Source of the DNA: Flavobacteriaceae bacterium S0862
GTDB taxonomy: Bacteria > Bacteroidota > Bacteroidia > Flavobacteriales > Flavobacteriaceae
DNA: 64,000 nucleotides
NCBI GenBank assembly: GCA_023015825.1
Contig: JALKAW010000001.1
Span: 496,001-560,000, forward strand
Reading direction: 5' to 3'
Both the position numbers and the translations under genes were made by a program. Positions 53,234 to 61,240 of this stretch are shown here, one piece after another. How positions within the stretch are numbered: position 1 is the stretch's first letter; the number at the start of each line of letters is the position of its first letter. The notes under the pieces were generated by a model. It made no database searches. It saw nothing but the letters and a program-made list of their open reading frames with translations, and was not told the origin of the DNA.

Positions 53234-55039
53234 CTATTGTTTACGTTTTGCGGTAAATGTTCCATTTGGCTGTATAAAGTTTGCCTCAATAATATTACCA
53301 TTATCATCTTCAATAAACTCTACTTTAAAGCCATCAAGAATTTTTAAGCTAAATTTATGTTTAGCAAGTGCCAATAATTCGTATTCTGGCTGACCAGCTA
53401 CGAACATATAAAGTACATTTTTATTTTTAATATAAATTTTTATTGTTGTACCTGCTAATTCATACTCACCTATATAATTATTTAAATCTTCTGCTGTTAC
53501 ATCTATAGTCTTTGGAGTACGCTTAAAAGAAATTGGATCTGGTAAAGCAGGTTCTATTTGTGCTTCCATACCAGAAATATCTCCGCTTGTATTCATTATG
53601 AATTTAAATCGTAACGGACCATAATCTGTTGTGTCAATTCCCTCTTCTTCTACTTGAAAAGGCTCAAACACATCATAATGCTCATGTTTTAACCACATTT
53701 TAATTAATTTAAAATTAACAAATAATGAATCTCGTTCTACATTTACATTAAATTTACCATAAGCAGGATGTGAATACGTTCCAGTATATTCTTGTTTAAT
53801 ATGTGATGGTTTTGTGTTTTTTACTTGAGTAGATGTTTGTTTGTCTTTAGCTTCGGACTGAGTCTTTTTTGCTTTTTCTAAATCATCAATAAATCGTTGG
53901 GTCCAATCAGTTTTATTAACATTTAACATACGATCTGCTATTGTGTTTCTAACTAAACTTGGTACTTGTGAGCCATTTTGATTGGTTAATACCACAATAC
54001 CTAGACTATCACTTGGATAAAAGGCTGCATTAGCCGAAAAACCATCAATATTACCTCCATGTTCAACACGATAATGACCTTTATATGAAGACATCATCCA
54101 CCCATAACCATAACTTGATAAATGTAAACCAGGCGTTTCTTTCGATGGAAGGTTGGCATTAATTATCATTTGAGAACTCATTGCTTCATTAATATATGTC
54201 TCGGGAATAATTTCTTTATCATTAAATTTTCCTTTGTTTGTCCAGGTAACTAACCACCTAGACATATCATTTACGCTACTGTTTATGCTACCAGCTGGTG
54301 ACATAGCAGCAATATCGTAATATTCCATTTTTGAGTTAGAATTATCCTTTTTGGTTTCATATCCAAAGGCAGCATTACTCGCAGTTTTCATTTCGTCTAT
54401 TGTAACGTTTGTCCTAGACATTCCTAACGGTTGTAGAAAGCGTTCTCTAATGTTATCTTCCCAACTTTTTCCAGTAATCTTTTCAGCAATAACCCCTTGT
54501 GCTAAAAACATAAAATTGTTATAATACCATTGCTGTCTAATACCTGTAAAAGGTTCTTGGTATTTTATACGTTGAATTAAGCTGTCTCTATCGAAAGTAG
54601 GAAACAAGTACCAAGAATAATCATGACGAGGAAGCCCTGTTCGATGGCTCATTAAATCTTTAATAATGATATTATTATTCATGTCATCGTTGTAAAATTC
54701 CAATTCAGGAATATATTTTCTTGGACTATCATCAAAAGACAATTTGTCTTCTGATCTTAATTGCCCTAAAACGGCTGAAGTAAAAGCCTTAGAGCTTGAT
54801 CCTATAGCAAATAATGTATTGGCATCTACTGGAAACTTGTTTTCAACATCACGATAACCAAACCCTTTAGCATAAACAATCTTACTACCTTCAACTACTG
54901 CTACAGCAAAGCCTGCAGCGTTTGTAGCTTCAAGAACCTTGTTTAGTTCTTTATCAATGTTTTTTAAGCGTTTATCTGTTTGACTTATTGTTGGAAGAAT
55001 AAAACAAATGCTTAATACTGCAAAAAATAACTTTTTCAT
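53234..55039 (-). CDS. Secreted beta-lactamase-fold serine hydrolase with DUF3471
   Basis: 601 residues, signal peptide (cut near TISQ). Class C-type core: Ser81-x-x-Lys84 ('FAIGSSSKAFTSAVL'), Tyr173-x-Asn175 in 'QWYYNNFMFLAQGV', and 'YRVEHGGNIDGFSANAAFY' as the third motif (HxG). A DUF3471 beta-rich C-terminal region follows (about 410-600). Such proteins are D-aminopeptidase/esterase-like, and true beta-lactamase activity is not implied. Divergent from the operon at 55225. Confidence 0.92.
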   Translation of the reverse strand: MKKLFFAVLSICFILPTISQTDKRLKNIDKELNKVLEATNAAGFAVAVVEGSKIVYAKGFGYRDVENKFPVDANTLFAIGSSSKAFTSAVLGQLRSEDKLSFDDSPRKYIPELEFYNDDMNNNIIIKDLMSHRTGLPRHDYSWYLFPTFDRDSLIQRIKYQEPFTGIRQQWYYNNFMFLAQGVIAEKITGKSWEDNIRERFLQPLGMSRTNVTIDEMKTASNAAFGYETKKDNSNSKMEYYDIAAMSPAGSINSSVNDMSRWLVTWTNKGKFNDKEIIPETYINEAMSSQMIINANLPSKETPGLHLSSYGYGWMMSSYKGHYRVEHGGNIDGFSANAAFYPSDSLGIVVLTNQNGSQVPSLVRNTIADRMLNVNKTDWTQRFIDDLEKAKKTQSEAKDKQTSTQVKNTKPSHIKQEYTGTYSHPAYGKFNVNVERDSLFVNFKLIKMWLKHEHYDVFEPFQVEEEGIDTTDYGPLRFKFIMNTSGDISGMEAQIEPALPDPISFKRTPKTIDVTAEDLNNYIGEYELAGTTIKIYIKNKNVLYMFVAGQPEYELLALAKHKFSLKILDGFKVEFIEDDNGNIIEANFIQPNGTFTAKRKQ

Positions 55040-55128
55040 TGTAGTTGGTTTAAAGATTTATGTATAGTTGGTTAGTCAAGAAAAGAGTTATAAAGTTACT
55101 GTTTTTTGATGAATTTTATTAAAAACCT

Positions 55129-55199
55129 ACAATTCATCTAATTATTATTACAGTTCGGTAATTCCATTTATTATAAATGAGTTTTTGAATAGATATTTG
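55129..55199 (+). promoter_or_regulatory. LytTR-type operator and -7 element of the two-component operon
   Basis: ACAATTCAT (55129-55137), 12 bases, ACAGTTCGG (55150-55158), 33 bases, GATATTTG (55192-55199). It precedes the operon that encodes a LytTR response regulator, so autoregulation is likely. The layout equals the three other sites. Confidence 0.8.
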
Positions 55200-55224
55200 T
55201 CTTATAATTAAAAATCGAACTATT

Positions 55225-55845
55225 ATGCAAAAATTAGCACTCTTAATTGCTTTTATAATTTCAGGAATTATATCTGCTCAATCAAATTACGAAAAAGGTA
55301 TGAATAAGGCCTTTGAGCTTTGGGGAACTAATCCAACGGAAGCTTCAAATTTATTTGAACGTATTGCTGCAGCCGAAAAAGATAATTGGCTGCCATCATA
55401 TTATGCAGCCCAAGTTTTAGTTTTGCAAGGTTTTGAAATTAAGGACAAAGATGTTCTTTCAGCTCATTTAAGCAAAGCTCAAAACCTTATAAACGATGCT
55501 ACTACTATTTCAAAAGATAATTCTGAAATTATGATTTTACAAGCATTGCTACATACTGTTTGGGTAGCTTATGATGGTGCAACTTATGGTATGCAATTAT
55601 CACCAAAAATTGCTGCTATTTATGGAAAAGCAAGTGCAATAGACCCCAACAATCCGAGAGTTGTATTGCAAAAAGCTGAATGGGATATGGGAAGTGCACA
55701 ATTTTTTGGACAAGATACTGCTCCATTTTGTAAAGATATAGAAAGAGCCTTAGAACTTTTTGCTAACTTTAAACCAGAATCATCTTTTCATCCTCAATGG
55801 GGAAAGGAGAGGGCAGAACAGGTTCTTGCTGCTTGTAAAGAATAA
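55225..55845 (+). CDS. Secreted helical-repeat (TPR-like) protein
   Basis: 206 residues with a signal peptide (cut after GIISAQ). Helical with TPR-like repeats ('GMNKAFELWGTNPTEASNLF', 'AAIYGKASAIDPNNPRVVLQ'). No further domain. It is the first gene of the LytTR operon, 25 bases before the histidine-kinase gene and behind the LytTR-type operator. A sensing accessory role is possible but unproven. Confidence 0.82.
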   Translation: MQKLALLIAFIISGIISAQSNYEKGMNKAFELWGTNPTEASNLFERIAAAEKDNWLPSYYAAQVLVLQGFEIKDKDVLSAHLSKAQNLINDATTISKDNSEIMILQALLHTVWVAYDGATYGMQLSPKIAAIYGKASAIDPNNPRVVLQKAEWDMGSAQFFGQDTAPFCKDIERALELFANFKPESSFHPQWGKERAEQVLAACKE

Positions 55846-55870
55846 GTGAATTAAGATTAACAGAAAAAAC

Positions 55871-57261
55871 ATGAAGAAGTTTATAAAAATATTATCTATT
55901 AGTTCATTAATTGCATTTGTATTGTTTGTGATAGAATTTGCTTTTGATTACGCATCGAATGTAGATATTGACTATAACTGGGAATCGGTTAATATTTTTG
56001 GGCTTAATGTTACCTATAGTAAAATGTTATTTGTAACATATGGATATTATGTGATGTATAGTATACCCTTGACAATAGTAAACTCCTCATTTTTTGATTA
56101 TTTAAATAAGCGTGTAGTTTGGAATCGTTATAAAAGTACCGACTTTCAATTGGTTTTATCGGATCTATAATTTTAACAATAGGAACACTTTTCTTAGTGA
56201 GATTGTTCCATAGAATGGTGTTAGATGGTGTAAGTTATAATGAATTTTTGAGTACGGAAACAACGACTTTTTATTATACAGCATTGATAATAACTATTGC
56301 TGTGTCAATGTTCTTTCATGCATTTTATTTCTATCAACAATTACAAAAAAATAAAATTAAAGAGCAAAAAGTTATTGCAGGAACAGCAAGTGCAAAGTTT
56401 GATGCTTTAAAAAATCAACTAGACCCACATTTTTTATTTAATAGTCTAAATGTGTTAACCAGTTTAATAGATGAAAATCCAGATAGCGCACAAAAATTCA
56501 CTACTGCATTATCAAAAGTATATCGCTATGTATTGGAACAAAAAAGCAAGGCTTTGGTAACGGTTGATGAAGAATTGGAATTTGCAAAAACATACATGTC
56601 ATTATTAAAAATGCGGTTTGAAGACAGTATCATTTTCGAGATTCCTGAAAAAGCATCAAACCCTGAAGCTAAGGTTGTACCATTGTCGTTGCAATTATTA
56701 TTAGAGAATGCGGTAAAGCATAACATGGTAACAAGTAGTAAACCATTACATATTAAGATATACGAATCCAATGGAATGTTGGTGGTTAAAAACAATTTAC
56801 AGCCAAAGCAAATAGTAAAAAAGAGTAGTTGTGTTGGATTGGATAATATACGCCAACGCTACAATTTATTAACCGATAAAAAAGTAAACATCGATCAAGA
56901 AGCAGGAAGTTTTGCAGTTGCAATACCTATGCTTACAAAACAAATATCAGTCATGAGAACACAAACAAAAGGTCAGTTTGACGACAGTTACGTTCGAGCA
57001 CGTAAACATGTCGAGGAAGTAAAAGAGTTTTATTATGGAGTCATATCATACATTGTTGTAATTCCGTTCTTAATATTTATTAATTACTGGACATTTTGGG
57101 GATTTCAATGGTTTTGGTTTCCAATGTTTGGTTGGGGAATAGGAATCGCATTTCACGCTTATAAAGTATATGTAAATGATGGTGTATTAGGGCGCAATTG
57201 GGAACGCAATAAAATTGAAAAATTTATGCGTGAAGAAGAAGAAAAAAACCGTTGGAACTAA
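55871..57261 (+). pseudogene. LytS-like histidine kinase with C-terminal 2TM domain, frameshifted
   Basis: The N-terminal 99 residues (two to three membrane helices) read in one frame up to 'STDFQLVLSDL' then stop. The rest reads from about 56158 in the -1 frame, beginning IGSIILTIGTLFLVRLFHRM. Joined, they give a normal LytS-type kinase: membrane region, dimerisation/phospho-acceptor 'NQLDPHFLFNSLNVLTSLID', N-box 'LLLENAVKHNM', then a C-terminal 2TM segment (VRARKHVEEVKEFYYGVISY...). One missing T in the TTTT run at 56154-56157 would explain the break. Either a real inactivation or a sequence error. Partner regulator is at 58562. Confidence 0.85.
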
Positions 57262-57272
57262 AATTGAATATT

Positions 57273-57599
57273 ATGAATTATTCCGATAAAGAGCGTGCAT
57301 TTTTGAACGCAAAAAGACGTGTTGAAAAACTAAGAGCGTTTTATACACATCTTGGAGTTTATATTGTAGTAAATTGCCTTATTTCAGCATTTAAAATTGT
57401 TAGAAATCTAAGAAATGGAGAGTCATTTGAAGAGGCTTTTTTTGATTTTAGTTTTTCTGCAAGTTGGTTGCTTTGGGGTGTTGGTTTAGCCATACATGCA
57501 TTTGCAGTATTTGGTTTGCCATTAATACTTGGAAACAATTGGGAAGAGGAAAAAATTAAACAATATATGGAAGAAGATAAACACAATAATTATAATTAA
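57273..57599 (+). CDS. 2TM-domain protein (copy 1)
   Basis: About 108 residues. 2TM family pattern: 'FLNAKRRVEKLRAFYTHLGV' then 'YIVVNCLISAFKI', second helix 'WLLWGVGLAIHAFAVFGL', ending 'NNWEEEKIKQYMEED'. Two membrane helices with a conserved NWE(E/K)xKI tail. It is homologous to the kinase's C-terminal segment. The start is ATG at 57273. Nested in the operon, 11 bases after the kinase. Confidence 0.88.
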   Translation: MNYSDKERAFLNAKRRVEKLRAFYTHLGVYIVVNCLISAFKIVRNLRNGESFEEAFFDFSFSASWLLWGVGLAIHAFAVFGLPLILGNNWEEEKIKQYMEEDKHNNYN

Positions 57600-57604
57600 A
57601 AATC

Positions 57605-57958
57605 ATGGAAAAATATAATATAGCGCCTTACAACGATAATCAATCAAAGCACGACTTTGGAAAAGAAGAGGCTTATATAAGAGCAAAAAAGAAATTAGAT
57701 AAACTAGTGGGATTTTATTGGCATTTAGCTGTTTATATAGTTGTAAATTTATTTTTAATCATTCTAATAGGAGTTAATTCGGGTGATGGCTTTTGGAGTT
57801 TTGGCACTTTCGCTACACCAATTTTTTGGGGAATAGGGTTGTTGTTCCATTTTTTAGGGGTATTTGGACCTGGGTTTATGTTTGGTAAAAACTGGGAAGA
57901 AAAAAAGATTAAAGAGTATATGGATAAAGACAAGGAAGAACACCAACGCTTTCAATAA
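57605..57958 (+). CDS. 2TM-domain protein (copy 2)
   Basis: 117 residues with a polar N-terminal extension, then 'AYIRAKKKLDKLVGFYWHLA', 'VYIVVNLFLIILIGVNS', 'FWGIGLLFHFLGVFGP' and tail 'GKNWEEKKIKEYMDKD'. Second stand-alone copy of the family. Confidence 0.88.
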   Translation: MEKYNIAPYNDNQSKHDFGKEEAYIRAKKKLDKLVGFYWHLAVYIVVNLFLIILIGVNSGDGFWSFGTFATPIFWGIGLLFHFLGVFGPGFMFGKNWEEKKIKEYMDKDKEEHQRFQ

Positions 57959-57964
57959 ACTATT

Positions 57965-58234
57965 ATGAATAAAAAGTACCTACAAGCCATAAAAAGAGTC
58001 AAGTCACTTAGAAGGTTTTATATCCATTTGTTTTTCTTTTTAGTAGTAAATGTAGCGCTGATGTTTAACCTAATTATGCTAGAGAAAGACGAAAGCTTAA
58101 ACTTTTTTGTTTGGGTAATTCTAAATATTATGATAACATGGAGTATAAGTGTGTTTATCCATGCTTGGGTCGTTTTTAGAGGAAAAATATTGTTTAGCAA
58201 AGCATATAAAGATAGAAGATTGAAGAATTTATGA
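57965..58234 (+). CDS. 2TM-domain protein (copy 3, divergent)
   Basis: 89 residues: 'YLQAIKRVKSLRRFYIHLFF' then 'FLVVNVALMFNLIMLEK', 'SVFIHAWVVFRGKILF' and basic tail KAYKDRRLKNL. Lacks the NWEE tail of the other copies. Six bases after copy 2. Confidence 0.82.
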   Translation: MNKKYLQAIKRVKSLRRFYIHLFFFLVVNVALMFNLIMLEKDESLNFFVWVILNIMITWSISVFIHAWVVFRGKILFSKAYKDRRLKNL

Positions 58235-58256
58235 AGGAAGAACAAAATCTCTAACA

Positions 58257-58562
58257 ATGCTCAACGACAATATACATGGTAATATTGGCTGGTTTCATTT
58301 CTTTGCCATAGTGAGTTTACTTACCGTTATAGGAGGGATGTATGCAGCATGGAGAAGACATAAAAACTGGCTGACTGCACATTACTATTTTATGAGTTGG
58401 TCTGTTGTTGGTTTGTATGCAGCACTTTGGTCAGAAATTGGAACTCGTTTTGTGGATAATATGAAAGATTTTTGGTGGATGGTAGCTTTGGCAACATTTA
58501 TGACTATCGCGATAGGCGCAAGAATTATTAATAAGAATGCTAAAAAATTAAACTTAAAATAA
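58257..58562 (+). CDS. DUF2306-like small membrane protein
   Basis: 101 residues with three membrane helices. 'IGWFHFFAIVSLLTVIGGMY' and 'RHKNWLTAHYYFMSWSVVGL' match the conserved half of DUF2306-type proteins, which are usually longer. Its stop overlaps the response-regulator start (TAATG), so the two are coupled. Confidence 0.7.
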   Translation: MLNDNIHGNIGWFHFFAIVSLLTVIGGMYAAWRRHKNWLTAHYYFMSWSVVGLYAALWSEIGTRFVDNMKDFWWMVALATFMTIAIGARIINKNAKKLNLK

Positions 58563-59317
58563 TGCAAGTAATTATTATAGAAGATGAAAAGCCTTCAGCA
58601 AGACGCTTACAACGTATGTTAAGCAGTTTAGATATAGAAGCTGAGGTAATGTTACATTCGGTTGAAGAATCTATTGATTGGTTTCAAAATAATACACATC
58701 CAGATTTGATTTTTTTGGATATCCAGTTAAGCGATGGCTTATCTTTTGAGATTTTTGAAAGCATTGACATAGAATCTGCTGTTATTTTCACCACAGCTTA
58801 TGATGAATATGCATTACAAGCCTTTAAACTTAATAGTATTGACTATTTATTGAAGCCAATAGATGAAGACGATTTAAAAAAGGCAGTATCAAAATTTAAA
58901 GAGCGTTTACCCAAGCAACAAGCCGTTACTTTAGATTTTAATGATATTAAGAACCTATTGGTGAATCCAATAGAACGCGAATACAAAAAGCGTTTTTCAG
59001 TAAAAGTTGGTCAACATTTAAAACTTATCAATGTTGATGATATTGAGTGTGTGTATAGCGAAAACAAGGGTACTTATGTATTTACTTCTGAGGGTAGGAA
59101 CTATTTATTGGATACTACTTTAGAAAATCTTGAAAATGAATTAGAACCTCACACATTTTTTAGAATAAACCGAAAGTTTTTCGTTAATATAAATGCTATT
59201 AAGGATATGGTAAGCTATACCAATTCGCGATTACAAATAAAACTTAACAATTATAACGAACAGGATGTTATTGTAGCACGTGAGCGTGTAAAAGATTTTA
59301 AGGATTGGTTGGAATAA
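58562..59317 (+). CDS. LytTR-family response regulator
   Basis: 251 residues. REC domain with acidic pocket Glu7/Asp8, phospho-acceptor Asp53 ('DLIFLDIQLSDG') and switch region 'VIFTTAYDEYALQAFKLNSI', then the LytTR DNA-binding domain (about 145-250, 'VKVGQHLKLINVDDIECVYS', 'NLENELEPHTFFRINRKFFV'). It should bind pairs of 9-bp direct repeats with 12-13 bp between; four such sites occur in this window, one ahead of its own operon. Cognate kinase is the frameshifted gene at 55871. Confidence 0.96.
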   Translation: MQVIIIEDEKPSARRLQRMLSSLDIEAEVMLHSVEESIDWFQNNTHPDLIFLDIQLSDGLSFEIFESIDIESAVIFTTAYDEYALQAFKLNSIDYLLKPIDEDDLKKAVSKFKERLPKQQAVTLDFNDIKNLLVNPIEREYKKRFSVKVGQHLKLINVDDIECVYSENKGTYVFTSEGRNYLLDTTLENLENELEPHTFFRINRKFFVNINAIKDMVSYTNSRLQIKLNNYNEQDVIVARERVKDFKDWLE

Positions 59318-59321
59318 CTAA

Positions 59322-60236
59322 TTATTGTTTAAAAAAATCTTTTTTGTAAAATAGTCCAAGCTCTTGAGTTAATAACAAGATTTCTGGTTTGTCTTTACGC
59401 AATCCAATTTTCCAATTATCAAAAACTTCCCATGCTTCATCTACAAAAATTGGTTTGCCATAATATTTAATTAATTCTTGTCTTATTCTATTTTCTTCAC
59501 CTTTAGCAGTTAATATCCAAACTGTATTTAATTGATTGTCACCAAAGCGTGCTTCAATTTTTCTAGGAAAGCCAAAATATTTTACACCAAAGCAGTTTAT
59601 TTGAACTTGTGCATTTGGGTCTGTTCCATCTAACTCTTCGATATTTGTAAAAGCACTATTTGCTTCTAGAATTGGTTTAAGAGTGTTAATATTTGCTCCC
59701 ATCGTTATAAAATCTGGAATTTTTCCAGAAATATCTATACTGGGCTTGTAACTGCTTTTAAAATATGGATTCTCCCAAGTAAAAAGGTTGAGGTGCATAC
59801 CTTCTTCATTTAAGATCCAAGCAACATCTTTCTTTTCGTTTAAAAACAGCTTATTTTTTATATAAACTTTATAATCTAAATAAGTTCTTGCAGTATCTTT
59901 TTGTTTGCTCTCAAAGATTTTGACTGCATTTCCTCTTGCTTCAATATGACTAAGTTTATCATCGGCAAAAGTGAATATTGCTTTTTCAATAGTTTTGTTT
60001 TCAATACTGATATTAGTGCAAATTAGATGGGATTCAGTGTTTTTAGCTAACGGAAATCTAACAACTCTAGGTGTTACAATGTTAACGGTTGCAGAAATTA
60101 AACTCATCTTTTGTATTACCTCCTTGCTGGTATTTTCTAGAGTTACACCATTAAAAATAGTTTCAGCTTGTGAGAAGGAGGTTAAGGGTAATAATAAAAT
60201 TGTAAGGATAAATAATTCCTTGATTGTGATTTTCAT
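59322..60236 (-). CDS. Hypothetical secreted protein
   Basis: 304 residues, signal peptide (cut after LTSFSQ). Beta-rich mature part with 'IFTFADDKLSHIEARGNAVK' and 'PRKIEARFGDNQLNTVWILT', which look like two related segments (internal repeat is inference). No family recognised. It is convergent with the response regulator, 4 bases apart. Confidence 0.7.
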   Translation of the reverse strand: MKITIKELFILTILLLPLTSFSQAETIFNGVTLENTSKEVIQKMSLISATVNIVTPRVVRFPLAKNTESHLICTNISIENKTIEKAIFTFADDKLSHIEARGNAVKIFESKQKDTARTYLDYKVYIKNKLFLNEKKDVAWILNEEGMHLNLFTWENPYFKSSYKPSIDISGKIPDFITMGANINTLKPILEANSAFTNIEELDGTDPNAQVQINCFGVKYFGFPRKIEARFGDNQLNTVWILTAKGEENRIRQELIKYYGKPIFVDEAWEVFDNWKIGLRKDKPEILLLTQELGLFYKKDFFKQ

Positions 60237-60290
60237 GTGTGATTTTTGATTGATTTATATATAGATGAAAATTTTAAATCAATGTTACAG

Positions 60291-60692
60291 TTATTCAAAA
60301 TTTTCAGATAATAAAGTTAAAACTCTCATAGCTTTATCAGCATCCTTTTTATCTACAAAAATATGGTCGTGGTAATAACCAGCAATAACATTACAACTTA
60401 TGCTAAATTTTGCTAACTCATTCGAAAATAATGCTGTTAAACCTACAACTTCTAGAGATGAGTAAACCATTAAAGTAATCCAAGAAGCAACGTATTCGTA
60501 TTGCAGGTTTAATATATCTGCCTTTTTTTGTTCTATAATAATGGTAATGTCTTTATTTTCCTTAAACTCACAAATAGTATCTTTTCTATCAATACCATCC
60601 AAACTCTTTAGGCTACAAAATACATAGGCTCCTTTGTTTAGTTTAGGAGACATTTCTTTTATTAATTTGGATAAGTCTTTTTCTCCTGACAT
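60291..60692 (-). CDS. ACT_3-type (DUF2241-like) ACT-domain protein
   Basis: 133 residues, cytoplasmic. '[20 protein letters not shown]' and '[13 protein letters not shown]' form the first ACT-like part, then '[20 protein letters not shown]' and '[20 protein letters not shown]' the second. Such proteins are predicted ligand-binding ACT dimers of unknown ligand. Confidence 0.85.
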   Translation of the reverse strand: MSGEKDLSKLIKEMSPKLNKGAYVFCSLKSLDGIDRKDTICEFKENKDITIIIEQKKADILNLQYEYVASWITLMVYSSLEVVGLTALFSNELAKFSISCNVIAGYYHDHIFVDKKDADKAMRVLTLLSENFE

Positions 60693-60745
60693 ATTTGCTG
60701 GGTTATTAAAGATTAATTGAAGGAGTTAAATTGAATTCTTATGAG

Positions 60746-61190
60746 TTAAAAGATATCAAAAATATCCCCAATTGCATCTCCAATTCCATCAATTAAATCA
60801 TCAGAACCATTAAATAAACCATCAATAAGAGCTATATCAAGTAATAAATCGAGTGCCAAAACATCTGTGAGGGTAGTTTCTCGATATTTTTTAGATTTCT
60901 TTTTAGCCTCTTTTTTGCCATTCTTTATATTGTTCTTCTTGCTTTTTCTCTAAAACTACTGGTATATTTTTCTTTTGATTGTTGAGTATCTCATCAAATG
61001 CTTTTCGTTTTTCAGTTTTAGAAAGCACATCAAAAGCTTCTATAATATCATCAAATTTGCTTTTAGCCTCCTCGGTTTTATTGTTTTCAGGATGATATAT
61101 GGCTATTTCTTTCCGAAAAGCTTTTTTGATAGTTTCAAGGTCGCTATTTGGTTCAACCTTGAGAATGTCGTAGTAGTTTTTGATGGTCAT
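60746..61190 (-). pseudogene. DnaJ-domain protein, frameshifted
   Basis: The N-terminal J-domain is clear: 'NYYDILKVEPNSDLETIKKA', then 'FRKEIAIYHPENNKTEEAKS' with HPE in place of HPD. The frame stops after 'EEQYKEWQKRG'. From 60910 down, another frame gives KEAKKKSKKYRETTLTDVLA and continues to a stop at 60746, ending in Asp/Ile/Gly-rich turns ('DGIGDAIGDIFDIF'). One extra A in the AAAAAA run (60911-60916) would account for this; programmed -1 slippage would go the wrong way. The HPE motif may mean no DnaK stimulation. Confidence 0.8.
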
Positions 61191-61240
61191 AATTAAAGTA
61201 TTAATAACCTATAAGTATGTCATGATAAAGAATTGTTACA

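Noticed and set aside
60286-60294. ACAGTTATT upstream of the ACT-domain gene end, checked as a LytTR repeat
   Set aside because: No partner 9-mer occurs 21 bases away on either side and it is not placed before a promoter.
60908-60916. Programmed -1 frameshifting at the A6G run of the DnaJ-domain gene, as in dnaX
   Set aside because: The downstream open frame needs +1 (or -2), and the zero-frame codons do not form a canonical slippery heptamer.
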